DNA from: Moraxella nasibovis
Lineage (GTDB): Bacteria > Pseudomonadota > Gammaproteobacteria > Pseudomonadales > Moraxellaceae
NCBI RefSeq assembly: GCF_029581575.1
Contig: NZ_CP089975.1
Span: forward strand, 1,922,001-1,986,000
Reading direction: 5' to 3'
Length of the DNA: 64,000 bases
The notes beneath the pieces were generated by a model, which did no database searches, had not been told where the DNA came from, and saw nothing but the letters and a program-made list of their open reading frames with translations. Every line of letters begins with the position of its first letter. Position 1 is the stretch's first letter. This document shows positions 18,081 through 25,593 of this stretch, in pieces. The translations under genes and the position numbers were made by a program.

Positions 18081-20165
18081 TTAGGTTTTATTTAGGCAAA
18101 TTACTCTATCAGCACTCGCTATCGTTTCTGGGCGGTGGGCAATCATCACACGAGTGATGTTCAAGGATTTTATCATCTCGTTAATTTCTCGTTCTTTTTC
18201 AATATTTAAATGGCTGGTGGCTTCGTCCAAAAATAAAATCTTGGGTTTTTTATACAACGCACGAGCAATCAATATCCGCTGTTTTTGCCCACCTGACAAT
18301 ACACTGCCCATATCGCCCACCAATGTTTGAAATCCCATAGGCATTGCCATGATTTCATCATAAATGCCCACCATTTTGGCACAAGTTTCCGCCCATTCTC
18401 TATCCAATTTATCATCAAAAAAGCTGATATTTTCTAATAAACTTCCTGCAAATAATACATCATCTTGACTGACACACGCCACACAGTTTAAGGCACTGAC
18501 ATCATTCATTGTTTTGATTAATTTCCCTGCAATTTTTATTTCGCCACTATTGGCGGTGAGTTCCCCTAATAACAAACTCATTAAGGTGCTTTTACCGCAA
18601 CCAGTTGTTCCAACAATCGCAACCGATGAATTTTCTTTGATATAAAAACTTAAATTTTCAATAATATTCGGCTCATCATCACTGTATGTAAATGATAAAT
18701 TTTTTACTTCGATGTCATATTTGTCTATATGAGGTGGCGACAATAAAAACTCTTGTTTTTCTTTTTCTGTTAAAACAATATCGCCAAGTCTTTCTGCGTG
18801 CAAAGAGAGCATTTTCACTTCTACAAATTTATCAATCAAACTACTCACTCGTCCACCAAATTGATTTTTATAAGCGATAAATGCCATTAAAATCCCCACC
18901 GTAAATGTACCATCAATCACATAACTTGCTCCAAAATAAATAATAATCAAATTTTCTAAACCAAAAACAATGCCATTAATAAAGCCAAACGCTAAGCCTA
19001 ATTTTTGCGTTTTTAATCCTGCATTGATTTGATTGACAAATAAAGTTTGCCAAGTATTTTGGCGTAAAGTTTGTTTATCAAAACGTTTAATGGCACGAAT
19101 GCCCCGCATCGTTTCCATAAAATGACTACTTTGCTTGGCACTATGAATAATTTGTTCTTCACTTGCTCGTCTAAGTGGCATATACCAAGCCCATCTTAAA
19201 GTGCCATAAATCGCCATTGCACCAATGGCAATCCACGCCAATGTTGGACTATAAAAAAACATTAAAACAAGCGTAAAAATTGTCATTAAGCCATCTAAAA
19301 TAGCGGTTAAAAAGCTGGTGGTTAATGTGGATTGAATGCTATCAATAGAACCAAAACGAGAAATAATATCGCCCAAATGCCTTTTTTGAAAAAATGAACT
19401 TGGTAAATGAATTAAATGATTAAAAATATTGGCTTTCCATTGCACATTAAGTGTGGTTGCCAAATACATCACAATCCATGCTTGTAATAGGCTAATCAGT
19501 TGTGTTAAAAACATCAACAAGCCAAAACCAATCACAAGTGTGGTTAATAAGTTTAAATCTGCCGACACAATGGCGTGGTCAATCACCCATTGCATAAAAA
19601 ATGGGCTGGTTAAAGCAAATATTTCTAATACAATGGCTAAAATCAAAATCTGATTTAACGATTTCCATAGTCCTTTAATTTCACCAAAGAGTTTAAAAAT
19701 TTTGATTTGTGTTTTTTCTTCTTTTTTCTCAAAATCATTGTCTGTCCATATCTCTAAGGCAATGCCTGTAAAATGCTTGGAAACTTCTTTTAATTCTAAT
19801 ACTCTAAGACCGACTGCTGGGTCAATGATGGTAATTTTATTTAAGCCAACGGATTTTAATACCACAAAATGATTTAAATCCCAATGCAAAATACAAGGCG
19901 CACGCAGTTCTTTTAATTCATTTAATTCTAACTTTAAAGGACGAGTATTTATCTTAATCTGTTGGCAAATTTTAATTAGGGTGTGTAGCGTTGCACCCTT
20001 TTGTGAAATGGGATATTTTTGTCTTAAACTAAACAAATCCGTATGATAACCATAATAATGAGCAATCATCGCAATACACGCCAGTCCGCATTCAGAATTT
20101 TCGGTTTGCAATATTACAGGCAATTTATGCCCAAAACCCAAAGAAATATTTTCCAAGTAATTCAT
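18081..20165 (-). CDS. C39-peptidase ABC exporter for double-glycine microcins (McbB/CvaB type)
   Basis: 694 aa; cleaves the leader peptide and exports the microcin across the inner membrane together with HlyD and an outer-membrane channel. The N-terminal C39 peptidase has catalytic Cys26 (QTENSECGLAC), His99 (LNHFVV) and Asp115 (IIDPAVG). The membrane domain covers about residues 165-440. The ATPase domain has Walker A GTTGCGKS (519-526), signature LSGGQ (623-627) and Walker B ILFLDE (643-648). All key residues are present, so the protein looks functional. It is last in the microcin cluster, 62 bp after hlyD. The family and gene order match the mcb locus of M. catarrhalis and colicin V CvaB. 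The AT-rich codon use differs from the adjacent uvrA. Confidence 0.95.
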   Translation of the reverse strand: MNYLENISLGFGHKLPVILQTENSECGLACIAMIAHYYGYHTDLFSLRQKYPISQKGATLHTLIKICQQIKINTRPLKLELNELKELRAPCILHWDLNHFVVLKSVGLNKITIIDPAVGLRVLELKEVSKHFTGIALEIWTDNDFEKKEEKTQIKIFKLFGEIKGLWKSLNQILILAIVLEIFALTSPFFMQWVIDHAIVSADLNLLTTLVIGFGLLMFLTQLISLLQAWIVMYLATTLNVQWKANIFNHLIHLPSSFFQKRHLGDIISRFGSIDSIQSTLTTSFLTAILDGLMTIFTLVLMFFYSPTLAWIAIGAMAIYGTLRWAWYMPLRRASEEQIIHSAKQSSHFMETMRGIRAIKRFDKQTLRQNTWQTLFVNQINAGLKTQKLGLAFGFINGIVFGLENLIIIYFGASYVIDGTFTVGILMAFIAYKNQFGGRVSSLIDKFVEVKMLSLHAERLGDIVLTEKEKQEFLLSPPHIDKYDIEVKNLSFTYSDDEPNIIENLSFYIKENSSVAIVGTTGCGKSTLMSLLLGELTANSGEIKIAGKLIKTMNDVSALNCVACVSQDDVLFAGSLLENISFFDDKLDREWAETCAKMVGIYDEIMAMPMGFQTLVGDMGSVLSGGQKQRILIARALYKKPKILFLDEATSHLNIEKEREINEMIKSLNITRVMIAHRPETIASADRVICLNKT

Positions 20166-20227
20166 AACTATCCATCATTAAAAAAATAAAAAAGGTGCCA
20201 TGCACCCAATGACAATAAAATGCTTGA

Positions 20228-21490
20228 TTAGATTTTGCCAGTAATGCTGTATAAAGGCTCTAATACCCACTCATAGAGCTTCCTAGTTTCGTGCAATATA
20301 TCTCCCTCTAATGTCATGCCTACTTGTAATGGCAGGTCATTGCCATAGGCTTTTATCGTTTGCTTTTCTAATTTTGCACGTACAATGTATAAAGGTTCAT
20401 TAGTCATTTGTTCGCTTTGTGATACGGTGCCAATGCTTTGGATGTTTTGTCCTGCTAATGCAGTTTTTGCTACTGAGATGATTTGTGCATTGGCGTGTCC
20501 AAATTTTTGATAGGGATAGGCTTGATAGCGGAGCAGTACCTCATCACCAGTTTTGACAAAACCAATGGCACGACTTGGTACATACATTTCAGCGATGACA
20601 TGACTATCATGGGGCAAAATGGTGGTGAGTGGTTTGCTACTTTCGATGTATTGACCTGTTTTGATGTGATTGGTGCTAATGACACCATCAATCGGAGCAT
20701 AAATAGAGATAAACTCCCCTGCCTTGTTTTGGATTTTGCTTTGCCTATTATCCGTGAGGGACTGTTGTAATTGATTGAGATTGGCTCTATGATTTTGTTT
20801 GGTTCTATCTAAGCTGATGGTTTGTTCTTTGATTTGTTTTTCAAGTGATGACAGCTCTCGGCTGAGTGTCATGAGTTGTTCGTGTTGGGCGTTATATTCC
20901 ATTTGGCGGTTATTGACTTCAAGGGCGGAGACGGCGTTGATGGCACTGATTTCTTGATGTCTTTTTAGGTTGTCGAGTGCAAGCTGAACTTAGGTTTTTT
21001 GCAATTCAATCTGAGCGATGAGTTTTTGCTTATCATCTTTTAGTCGCTCAATGGCGGTTAATATACTGTTGATTTCTTGGGCTTGGCTTTGTTCGGTATA
21101 AAAGATTTGATTTTGAATAAGCGTATTTTTGAGTGCCAACTCATCATCGATGGCTTTTTGGGTATTGCCCTCATCGCCATGATGGGCGGTGGAGATTTTA
21201 TAAAGCAAATCACCCTTTTTGACTGCCTTGCCGTCATGAGCGTGATTTTCAATAACGACACCACTGGTAGGACTGTGGCTATATATCAGCCCCTGCTCTG
21301 GGATAAGCTGACCTTTGACGGTGCTACGTTTGGTGTATTCGCCCCAAATTAAAAAGGCGACCAGTACCAAACCAATTGACAAAGCACAGATGGTTAAAAA
21401 AGTAAAACTGACTGGACGAGTTAGAATAATCGTACCCGTCCAGTTCGTTTTTTGAGCATCTAGGACTTCTTGGCGGAATAAGTTGGACAT
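20228..21490 (-). pseudogene. HlyD-family periplasmic adaptor of the microcin exporter, interrupted by an in-frame TAA
   Basis: Membrane-fusion protein linking the ABC exporter to the outer-membrane channel. Reading from ATG 21490 there are 166 codons, then TAA (20990-20992), then 253 more open codons in the same frame. The two halves therefore make one about 420-residue protein with a single nonsense codon and no frameshift. Half one has an N-terminal anchor (about residues 28-48, SFTFLTICALSIGLVLVAFL), a first barrel strand and coiled coil. Half two resumes VQLALDNLKRHQEIS, continues the coiled coil, and has the lipoyl/barrel region with APIDGVISTNHIKTGQYIE. CAA to TAA is the simplest change. 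It may be a true null, a sequencing error, or rescued by read-through or by internal initiation at 20902. Confidence 0.85.
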
Positions 21491-21500
21491 AAAAACCTAA

Positions 21501-21857
21501 TTAATGACCGTAGTTATTGCCTGATTTGTCTTGATTTTTATTATCTGGTTTAAGTACGGTATTGACACCATTAACACTTCTTTCGGCTAATCCACCTGCC
21601 GTCGCACCTGCAAAAGCGGCAGTAAATTTGCCACCAAATCTAACACCAAACATACCTGCAACGGTAGAACCAGTTGCTCCTGCTACTGTCATATCATTGC
21701 CAGCGGCTACATTGCTGGCAACGTATGTTGCACCACCAGTTGCACCGCCTTGAGCTACTGGATTTTTAGCAAGTGCTTTCGCTCCTTCTACCAATGGTCT
21801 AAGCCATCCACCAGCACCTGACACAAAAGACAATTCATGAATAGACAATTCACGCAT
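21501..21857 (-). CDS. Microcin/bacteriocin precursor 1 with double-glycine-type leader (McbC/ColV-like)
   Basis: 118 aa. ATG 21857 is set by GGAG six bases upstream; an in-frame TTG at 21869 lies in that site. The leader MRELSIHELSFVSGA ends in Gly-Ala (residues 14-15), aligned with the GG of precursor 2, and is a C39-exporter leader like that of colicin V. An alternative cut after GG17 is possible. The mature part of about 103 aa is Gly/Ala-rich and hydrophobic with many GxxxG-like pairs. It includes YVASNVAAGNDMTVAG, shared with precursor 2, and ends in a polar tail NKNQDKSGNNYGH. There is no cysteine. It lies directly before hlyD (10 bp) and after a small membrane protein, its likely immunity protein. 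Confidence 0.85.
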   Translation of the reverse strand: MRELSIHELSFVSGAGGWLRPLVEGAKALAKNPVAQGGATGGATYVASNVAAGNDMTVAGATGSTVAGMFGVRFGGKFTAAFAGATAGGLAERSVNGVNTVLKPDNKNQDKSGNNYGH

Positions 21858-21882
21858 AACATTCTCCAATGGTTAAGAAAAA

Positions 21883-22089
21883 TTAAAAAAACATTCTATA
21901 TATTTGTAGAAAAAATAGTGGAAATAAAGGAATTACCATTAGAAAAAAAGAAACTCCAACAATAACCCTGCATGTTTCCACATGTTTATCATCAAGTGGT
22001 TTTACGGTGTTTTCCTTTATAAGTAGTGTAACAATACAAATAAAAGAAATAATCGTTAAATATGTCTTTAACCAACCTTCAATAATCAT
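21883..22089 (-). CDS. Small two-helix membrane protein, candidate immunity protein 1
   Basis: 68 aa with two hydrophobic helices (about residues 8-24, YLTIISFICIVTLLI, and 45-66, VIVGVSFFLMVIPLFPLFFL) joined by a charged loop (KENTVKPLDDKHVETCR). Size, topology and position just before microcin precursor 1 are those of class II microcin immunity proteins such as McbI and Cvi. No sequence-family match is claimed. The start ATG 22089 has only a weak ribosome-binding site, so it may depend on translation of the upstream gene. Confidence 0.7.
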   Translation of the reverse strand: MIIEGWLKTYLTIISFICIVTLLIKENTVKPLDDKHVETCRVIVGVSFFLMVIPLFPLFFLQIYRMFF

Positions 22090-22148
22090 AACTATATACT
22101 TTGCCTATGCAGTTTGTAAATACAATATTTGTTGAATAATAATTTTAC

Positions 22149-23294
22149 CTATCTTAGGACATCCATAATATCAAAATTCGCCAAATCATAAGCAAGTTTT
22201 TGAATGTGTTCATGTTGTGCCTTATCAAAATGTGTTAATACTTCCGATAAAGCAATGGGTTGGTGATTAATGATGATGTTGATGAATTTTTTACTCAGCT
22301 CATCCACATTAATCTTGGTGCCATTTGAAATCAGATAGCCTTTATCCAATGTGCGTATGTCTACCACATTGAGGCTAAGTCTACTTTCTGGTGGCAACTT
22401 ATCATTGTTGGGATTGCCAAACAACTCCATATTAAAGCGAGTATCTAGGCGATGATTACCCAAAAATTCCTGCATGAACCTATCATACATAACAGGGTCG
22501 GTCATCATGGCAGATAGTTGGGTACAGGCTTGGGCGATGTTGTTTTTGTCGGTTTCCCAATCAGATAAGTTATAACGCAATGGTAAGATGTTGGGCATTT
22601 GCTTGGTAAGCCATTCCATGTAGTCATAGCCTGTTGGGGCAAAAGTGCCGATTGCCAAATGAAAAGTTTCACAGCCCATCGGCACAGGGTTGTGCCACCA
22701 CCCTCGAGGGATATACAGCACATCGCCAGCCTCCAAGACCACTTCCATGTCGGGTATAGTCGGTTCTGGCACATCGACATCTTTGGATTGCTGCATGTAT
22801 AAGGGACTTTCAAAATTGGGTTGATATAACGCCCAATGTTTTTTACCCATGAGTTGCACCGCAAAGACATCACGAGTATCCCAATGACTTTTAAAGGAAG
22901 CGTCCGAACCAAAAGCAAGATAGCCACTAACCACCGTAGATGCATCGACAAACTGGGCGACTTGCTTTGCCAAATCATCAACAAAAGGCTCATTATTGAT
23001 GCGATTATAAACAATCGTTGCACCGTTTTTCAGGTGGTGATAAATGGCGGGTTTGATAAAACGGTGGCGAGTACGCCCAGTGTCATCAAAGCTCTCCACA
23101 TATTCAGAGATAGGTACAATCTCGCCTTTACGCAGACGAAAAAGCTCGTCCATTGGGTTGGCTCGTTGATACAATTCATTGATTTGTCGCCATGTGATGT
23201 CTAGGTTTTTGACAGCACCCTTAAACAACTTAGGCTTTTGGTATAGTACCTCTCGCCTAAACTCATCAGACGACATATTAAAATCCAGTTTCAT
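22149..23294 (-). CDS. JmjC/cupin-4 Fe(II)/2-oxoglutarate oxygenase 1 (RoxA/YcfD-like) of the microcin cluster
   Basis: 381 aa from ATG 23294, which has AGGA five bases upstream. The frame is open to 23552, but that extension encodes an unrelated HlyD fragment. The JmjC barrel has the iron triad His137-x-Asp139 (SHWDTRDVFAVQL) and His201 (PRGWWHNPVP). The length and C-terminal winged-helix-like region match ribosomal oxygenases such as YcfD/RoxA, which hydroxylate ribosomal protein L16. Here the gene sits inside a microcin operon, so modification of the microcin, or of a ribosomal or other target for self-protection, is inferred. It is paralogous to the gene at 23555-24715 and has its own promoter candidate. 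Confidence 0.88.
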   Translation of the reverse strand: MKLDFNMSSDEFRREVLYQKPKLFKGAVKNLDITWRQINELYQRANPMDELFRLRKGEIVPISEYVESFDDTGRTRHRFIKPAIYHHLKNGATIVYNRINNEPFVDDLAKQVAQFVDASTVVSGYLAFGSDASFKSHWDTRDVFAVQLMGKKHWALYQPNFESPLYMQQSKDVDVPEPTIPDMEVVLEAGDVLYIPRGWWHNPVPMGCETFHLAIGTFAPTGYDYMEWLTKQMPNILPLRYNLSDWETDKNNIAQACTQLSAMMTDPVMYDRFMQEFLGNHRLDTRFNMELFGNPNNDKLPPESRLSLNVVDIRTLDKGYLISNGTKINVDELSKKFINIIINHQPIALSEVLTHFDKAQHEHIQKLAYDLANFDIMDVLR

Positions 23295-23333
23295 ATAGTT
23301 CCTGATATTGATTAAAAACAAGAGTAATGCTCG

Positions 23334-23363
23334 TTTATATGAATTATGATATAATATACTCAA
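23334..23363 (-). promoter_or_regulatory. Promoter candidate for the inner microcin module
   Basis: Minus strand -35 TTGAGT (23358-23363) and -10 TATAAA (23334-23339), spacer 18 bp, about 40 bp before the oxygenase 1 start codon. The surrounding DNA is very AT-rich, so chance is possible. Confidence 0.45.
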
Positions 23364-23462
23364 ATGCGAAAAAAAACAATACGATTCATCATAAAAAATA
23401 TACCGTTTGTTGTTATTTTTTGGATTAAGCGCCTTAAATTTATCATGAAAACATTTGATAAT

Positions 23463-23552
23463 AAAAGCAAAACTGACTGGGCGAGTCAGAATAATCGTAC
23501 CCGTCCAGTTCGTTTTTTGAGCATCTAGGGCTTCTTGGCGGAATAGAGACAT
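23463..23552 (-). pseudogene. Remnant of the 5' end of hlyD
   Basis: Encodes MSLFRQEALDAQKTNWTG and onward through TIILTRPVSFAF, nearly identical to the start of the intact-start hlyD at 21490 (MSNLFRQEVLDAQKTNWTG). DNA identity covers about 90 bp (plus-strand block AAACTGACTGG... to the start codon), then ends abruptly. It starts 2 bp after the oxygenase 2 stop codon. It marks the spot where a full hlyD once followed oxygenase 2 and was displaced by the inner microcin module. Confidence 0.85.
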
Positions 23553-23554
23553 TG

Positions 23555-24715
23555 TTAATAACTAACCACTTCTACAATATCGTTCAGACATAATCCGTAT
23601 AAGGCATTCATTAATTTTTCTTGCTCTATGTCTTTAAAGTTATCAAAAATATCTGATACAGAAACAACCGAATGATTGGCAATGTACAGAATGATTTCTT
23701 TAAATTCATTGTCCAATGTCAGTTTTGCACCATTGGCAATAATAAATTCATCATTCTCATTATAAGGTTGATTGGAATTTAATCTTAACATAGCAGTCAT
23801 TGGCAATTCATTGATTTTACCATCGCCCAACAATTCTAATGCCAAATTACTTTCCACTCGCTTTTCGCCAATAAATTCTTGCATAAATTCATTATAGGTA
23901 GATTGATTTGTCATTAACTCTTGGATTTGATTGGCAATAATTGCTAAATTGGCATTATCATTTTGCCAATTTGACATTGGCTTTCTGATTTCGTGAAAAT
24001 CAGGCAATTTCTTTAAAAGCCACTCCATATAATCCAAGCCAAAAGCAGGAAATGTTCCAATCGCCAAATGCACCGTTTCCTCTCCAAGTGGCGAAGGGTT
24101 ATGCCACCAACCACAAGGCACATACAGCATATCACCTTCTTCTAGGATAATATCCATATAAGGCATATCTGGACAAGGGTGTGTCTCTTCAAAATATTTG
24201 CTTTGTTGCATATATAAGGGATTTGGAAATGTTGGCTCATAAATCACCCAACGCTTACGCCCTTTAATTTGAATTGCAAAGACATCACGAGTATCCCAAT
24301 GTGCCTTATAAGAATCTTTATCTCCAAAAGCTACATACATACTGGTAACGGTTTGTCTGCCTGTCAACCTAGCAATTTGTCTAGCAAATTCATCAATAGC
24401 AGGTTCATTGACAATTTTATTTGCAATTAAAGTTGCTCCGTTTTTTAGTAAATTATAGATGACAGGCTTCATTAGGCGATAGCGAGTTATGCCCACTTCA
24501 TCAAAAGTTTCAATATAACAACCCTTATCAACGATACCTTGATAAGCCACCTTGAAATCATCAGAATGAATGTTACTTCTTTCTATAATTTCGTTAATTT
24601 TTTCCCAAGACAAGCTATTCACATCAAAGCAATTTTTGAAAACGATGGGTTTTTTGTCTTGGTAGTTGTTTAGGAAATCTGATTTGTTGAAGTTTTTGTC
24701 CATAAGAGAAATCAT
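23555..24715 (-). CDS. JmjC/cupin-4 Fe(II)/2-oxoglutarate oxygenase 2 (RoxA/YcfD-like) of the microcin cluster
   Basis: 386 aa. The iron ligands are His139-x-Asp141 (KAHWDTRDVFAIQI) and His205 (PCGWWHNPSP), in the same arrangement as oxygenase 1. Other shared blocks are PNPLYMQQSK, GDMLYVP and TVHLAIGTFPAFGLDYMEWL. The start ATG 24715 overlaps the stop of immunity candidate 2 (ATGA), which argues for coupled translation; ATG 24703 is an alternative. Overall similarity to oxygenase 1 is clear but the two are well diverged, so this is not a recent duplication. Known relatives hydroxylate ribosomal proteins. The microcin context suggests the peptide, or a self-protection target, as substrate, which is inference. 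Confidence 0.88.
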   Translation of the reverse strand: MISLMDKNFNKSDFLNNYQDKKPIVFKNCFDVNSLSWEKINEIIERSNIHSDDFKVAYQGIVDKGCYIETFDEVGITRYRLMKPVIYNLLKNGATLIANKIVNEPAIDEFARQIARLTGRQTVTSMYVAFGDKDSYKAHWDTRDVFAIQIKGRKRWVIYEPTFPNPLYMQQSKYFEETHPCPDMPYMDIILEEGDMLYVPCGWWHNPSPLGEETVHLAIGTFPAFGLDYMEWLLKKLPDFHEIRKPMSNWQNDNANLAIIANQIQELMTNQSTYNEFMQEFIGEKRVESNLALELLGDGKINELPMTAMLRLNSNQPYNENDEFIIANGAKLTLDNEFKEIILYIANHSVVSVSDIFDNFKDIEQEKLMNALYGLCLNDIVEVVSY

Positions 24716-24915
24716 TTAGAAAATAATAAAAACCAATGCCAACCATTCTCGTAAAGATAGAATGAGGCAACAATACAAGCAATGCAGATTAAACACATAT
24801 ATGCCCTGAAATTTTCGTTTTGAAATCCAAAGAATTTCTCTAAGGAGGTACAGGCAAAATAAAAAATAGAGCCAAAAATTAATGCGGAAATACAAATAAA
24901 TACTGTTTGGTTCAC
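24712..24915 (-). CDS. Small two-helix membrane protein, candidate immunity protein 2
   Basis: 67 aa from GTG 24915. The open frame extends to 25059, but that part overlaps the end of microcin precursor 2 and does not look like a signal or membrane protein. Two hydrophobic helices are visible, VFICISALIFGSIFYFACTS and YMCLICIACIVASFYLY, separated by a loop with EKFFGFQNENFR. Size and topology match immunity candidate 1 although the sequence does not. It follows microcin precursor 2 and overlaps oxygenase 2 by 4 bp. The start is uncertain: the ribosome-binding site is only GAGATAAG. Confidence 0.6.
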   Translation of the reverse strand: MNQTVFICISALIFGSIFYFACTSLEKFFGFQNENFRAYMCLICIACIVASFYLYENGWHWFLLFSK

Positions 24916-25012
24916 TATACTTATCTCAAAGGTTGAAAAAGAAATGATTCCTATCTTGTACGGCTGATGTGTTTGTTGGGAAGTTTTTATGCCTATGATG
25001 TAGCGGGGACCA

Positions 25013-25384
25013 TTACTGATAATTGGTGCCTGCTTTGTCTTTATTGGTTGTATTGCCACCCTTAATAATAGCTTGTGTCAGACCATCTACTGTACCAGAT
25101 ACTGCACCCGTACCCATTCCCGCCCTCACAGTATTGCTAGTTGTTTGCACAGCCCTAATACTACTTACAGCCATTTGCGTACCTTTGGCAACCATACCAA
25201 AACCAGAACCAGTCAAAGCACCTGCTGCTGTTGCACCTGCCAAGCCAGCCACACTCATATCATTGCCCGCTAGTGTATTTGAAACAACATAATGGGTTGC
25301 CCCAATGGCTGCACCTGCCACCGCCCCAACAGGACCAGCACCACCACTCACCATGCCAACTTCATTTAATGACAATTCACGCAT
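25013..25384 (-). CDS. Microcin/bacteriocin precursor 2 with double-glycine leader (McbC/ColV-like)
   Basis: 123 aa from ATG 25384, placed by GGAG six bases upstream; ATG 25396 overlaps that site. The leader MRELSLNEVGMVSGG closely matches the colicin V leader pattern (L-N-E-x-x-x-V-S-G-G) and should be cut after Gly15. The mature part of about 108 aa is Ala/Gly-rich and hydrophobic, with YVVSNTLAGNDMSVAG shared with precursor 1 and the tail NTTNKDKAGTNYQ. There are no cysteines in the mature part, unlike colicin V. It is first in the cluster, behind a promoter overlapped by a Fur-box-like sequence. Bactericidal function is inferred from the leader, exporter and immunity context. Confidence 0.87.
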   Translation of the reverse strand: MRELSLNEVGMVSGGAGPVGAVAGAAIGATHYVVSNTLAGNDMSVAGLAGATAAGALTGSGFGMVAKGTQMAVSSIRAVQTTSNTVRAGMGTGAVSGTVDGLTQAIIKGGNTTNKDKAGTNYQ

Positions 25385-25432
25385 GATACACTCCATTAAA
25401 TCAATGCCAAAAGATGCTTTAAGTATCCATAA

Positions 25433-25461
25433 AATATAATAATACTAGTAATCATTATCAA
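25433..25461 (-). promoter_or_regulatory. Promoter of the microcin cluster overlapped by a Fur-box-like sequence
   Basis: Minus strand -35 TTGATA (25456-25461) and -10 TATATT (25433-25438), spacer exactly 17 bp. The plus-strand 19-mer at 25441-25459 (AATACTAGTAATCATTATC) matches 15 of 19 positions of the classical Fur consensus GATAATGATAATCATTATC, including an unbroken 11-base right half. It covers the spacer and most of the -35, where Fur binding would block polymerase. Colicin V, the closest well-known relative, is Fur-regulated. Confidence 0.6.
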
Positions 25462-25557
25462 TTAAGTAGATAAGATATATCATAAATTTAATCTTTGCAA
25501 GCATTTATTTTAGGCATTATTTCAATTATTTTGAGATTTGCCACCCTGCCTAACTTC

Positions 25558-25566
25558 TGCTACACT
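25558..25566 (+). promoter_or_regulatory. Extended -10 candidate for nadD
   Basis: TGCTACACT, an extended -10, with a poor -35 (TTTGCC, 25537-25542, 18 bp), 28 bp before the nadD ATG. Confidence 0.35.
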
Positions 25567-25593
25567 AAGCCAAATCACTTTTCTTACCTAGCC

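Noticed and set aside
23295-23552. N-terminal extension of oxygenase 1 that would make an HlyD-cupin fusion
   Set aside because: The first part is a remnant of hlyD and the rest is AT-rich spacer. The oxygenase has its own ATG with AGGA at 23294.
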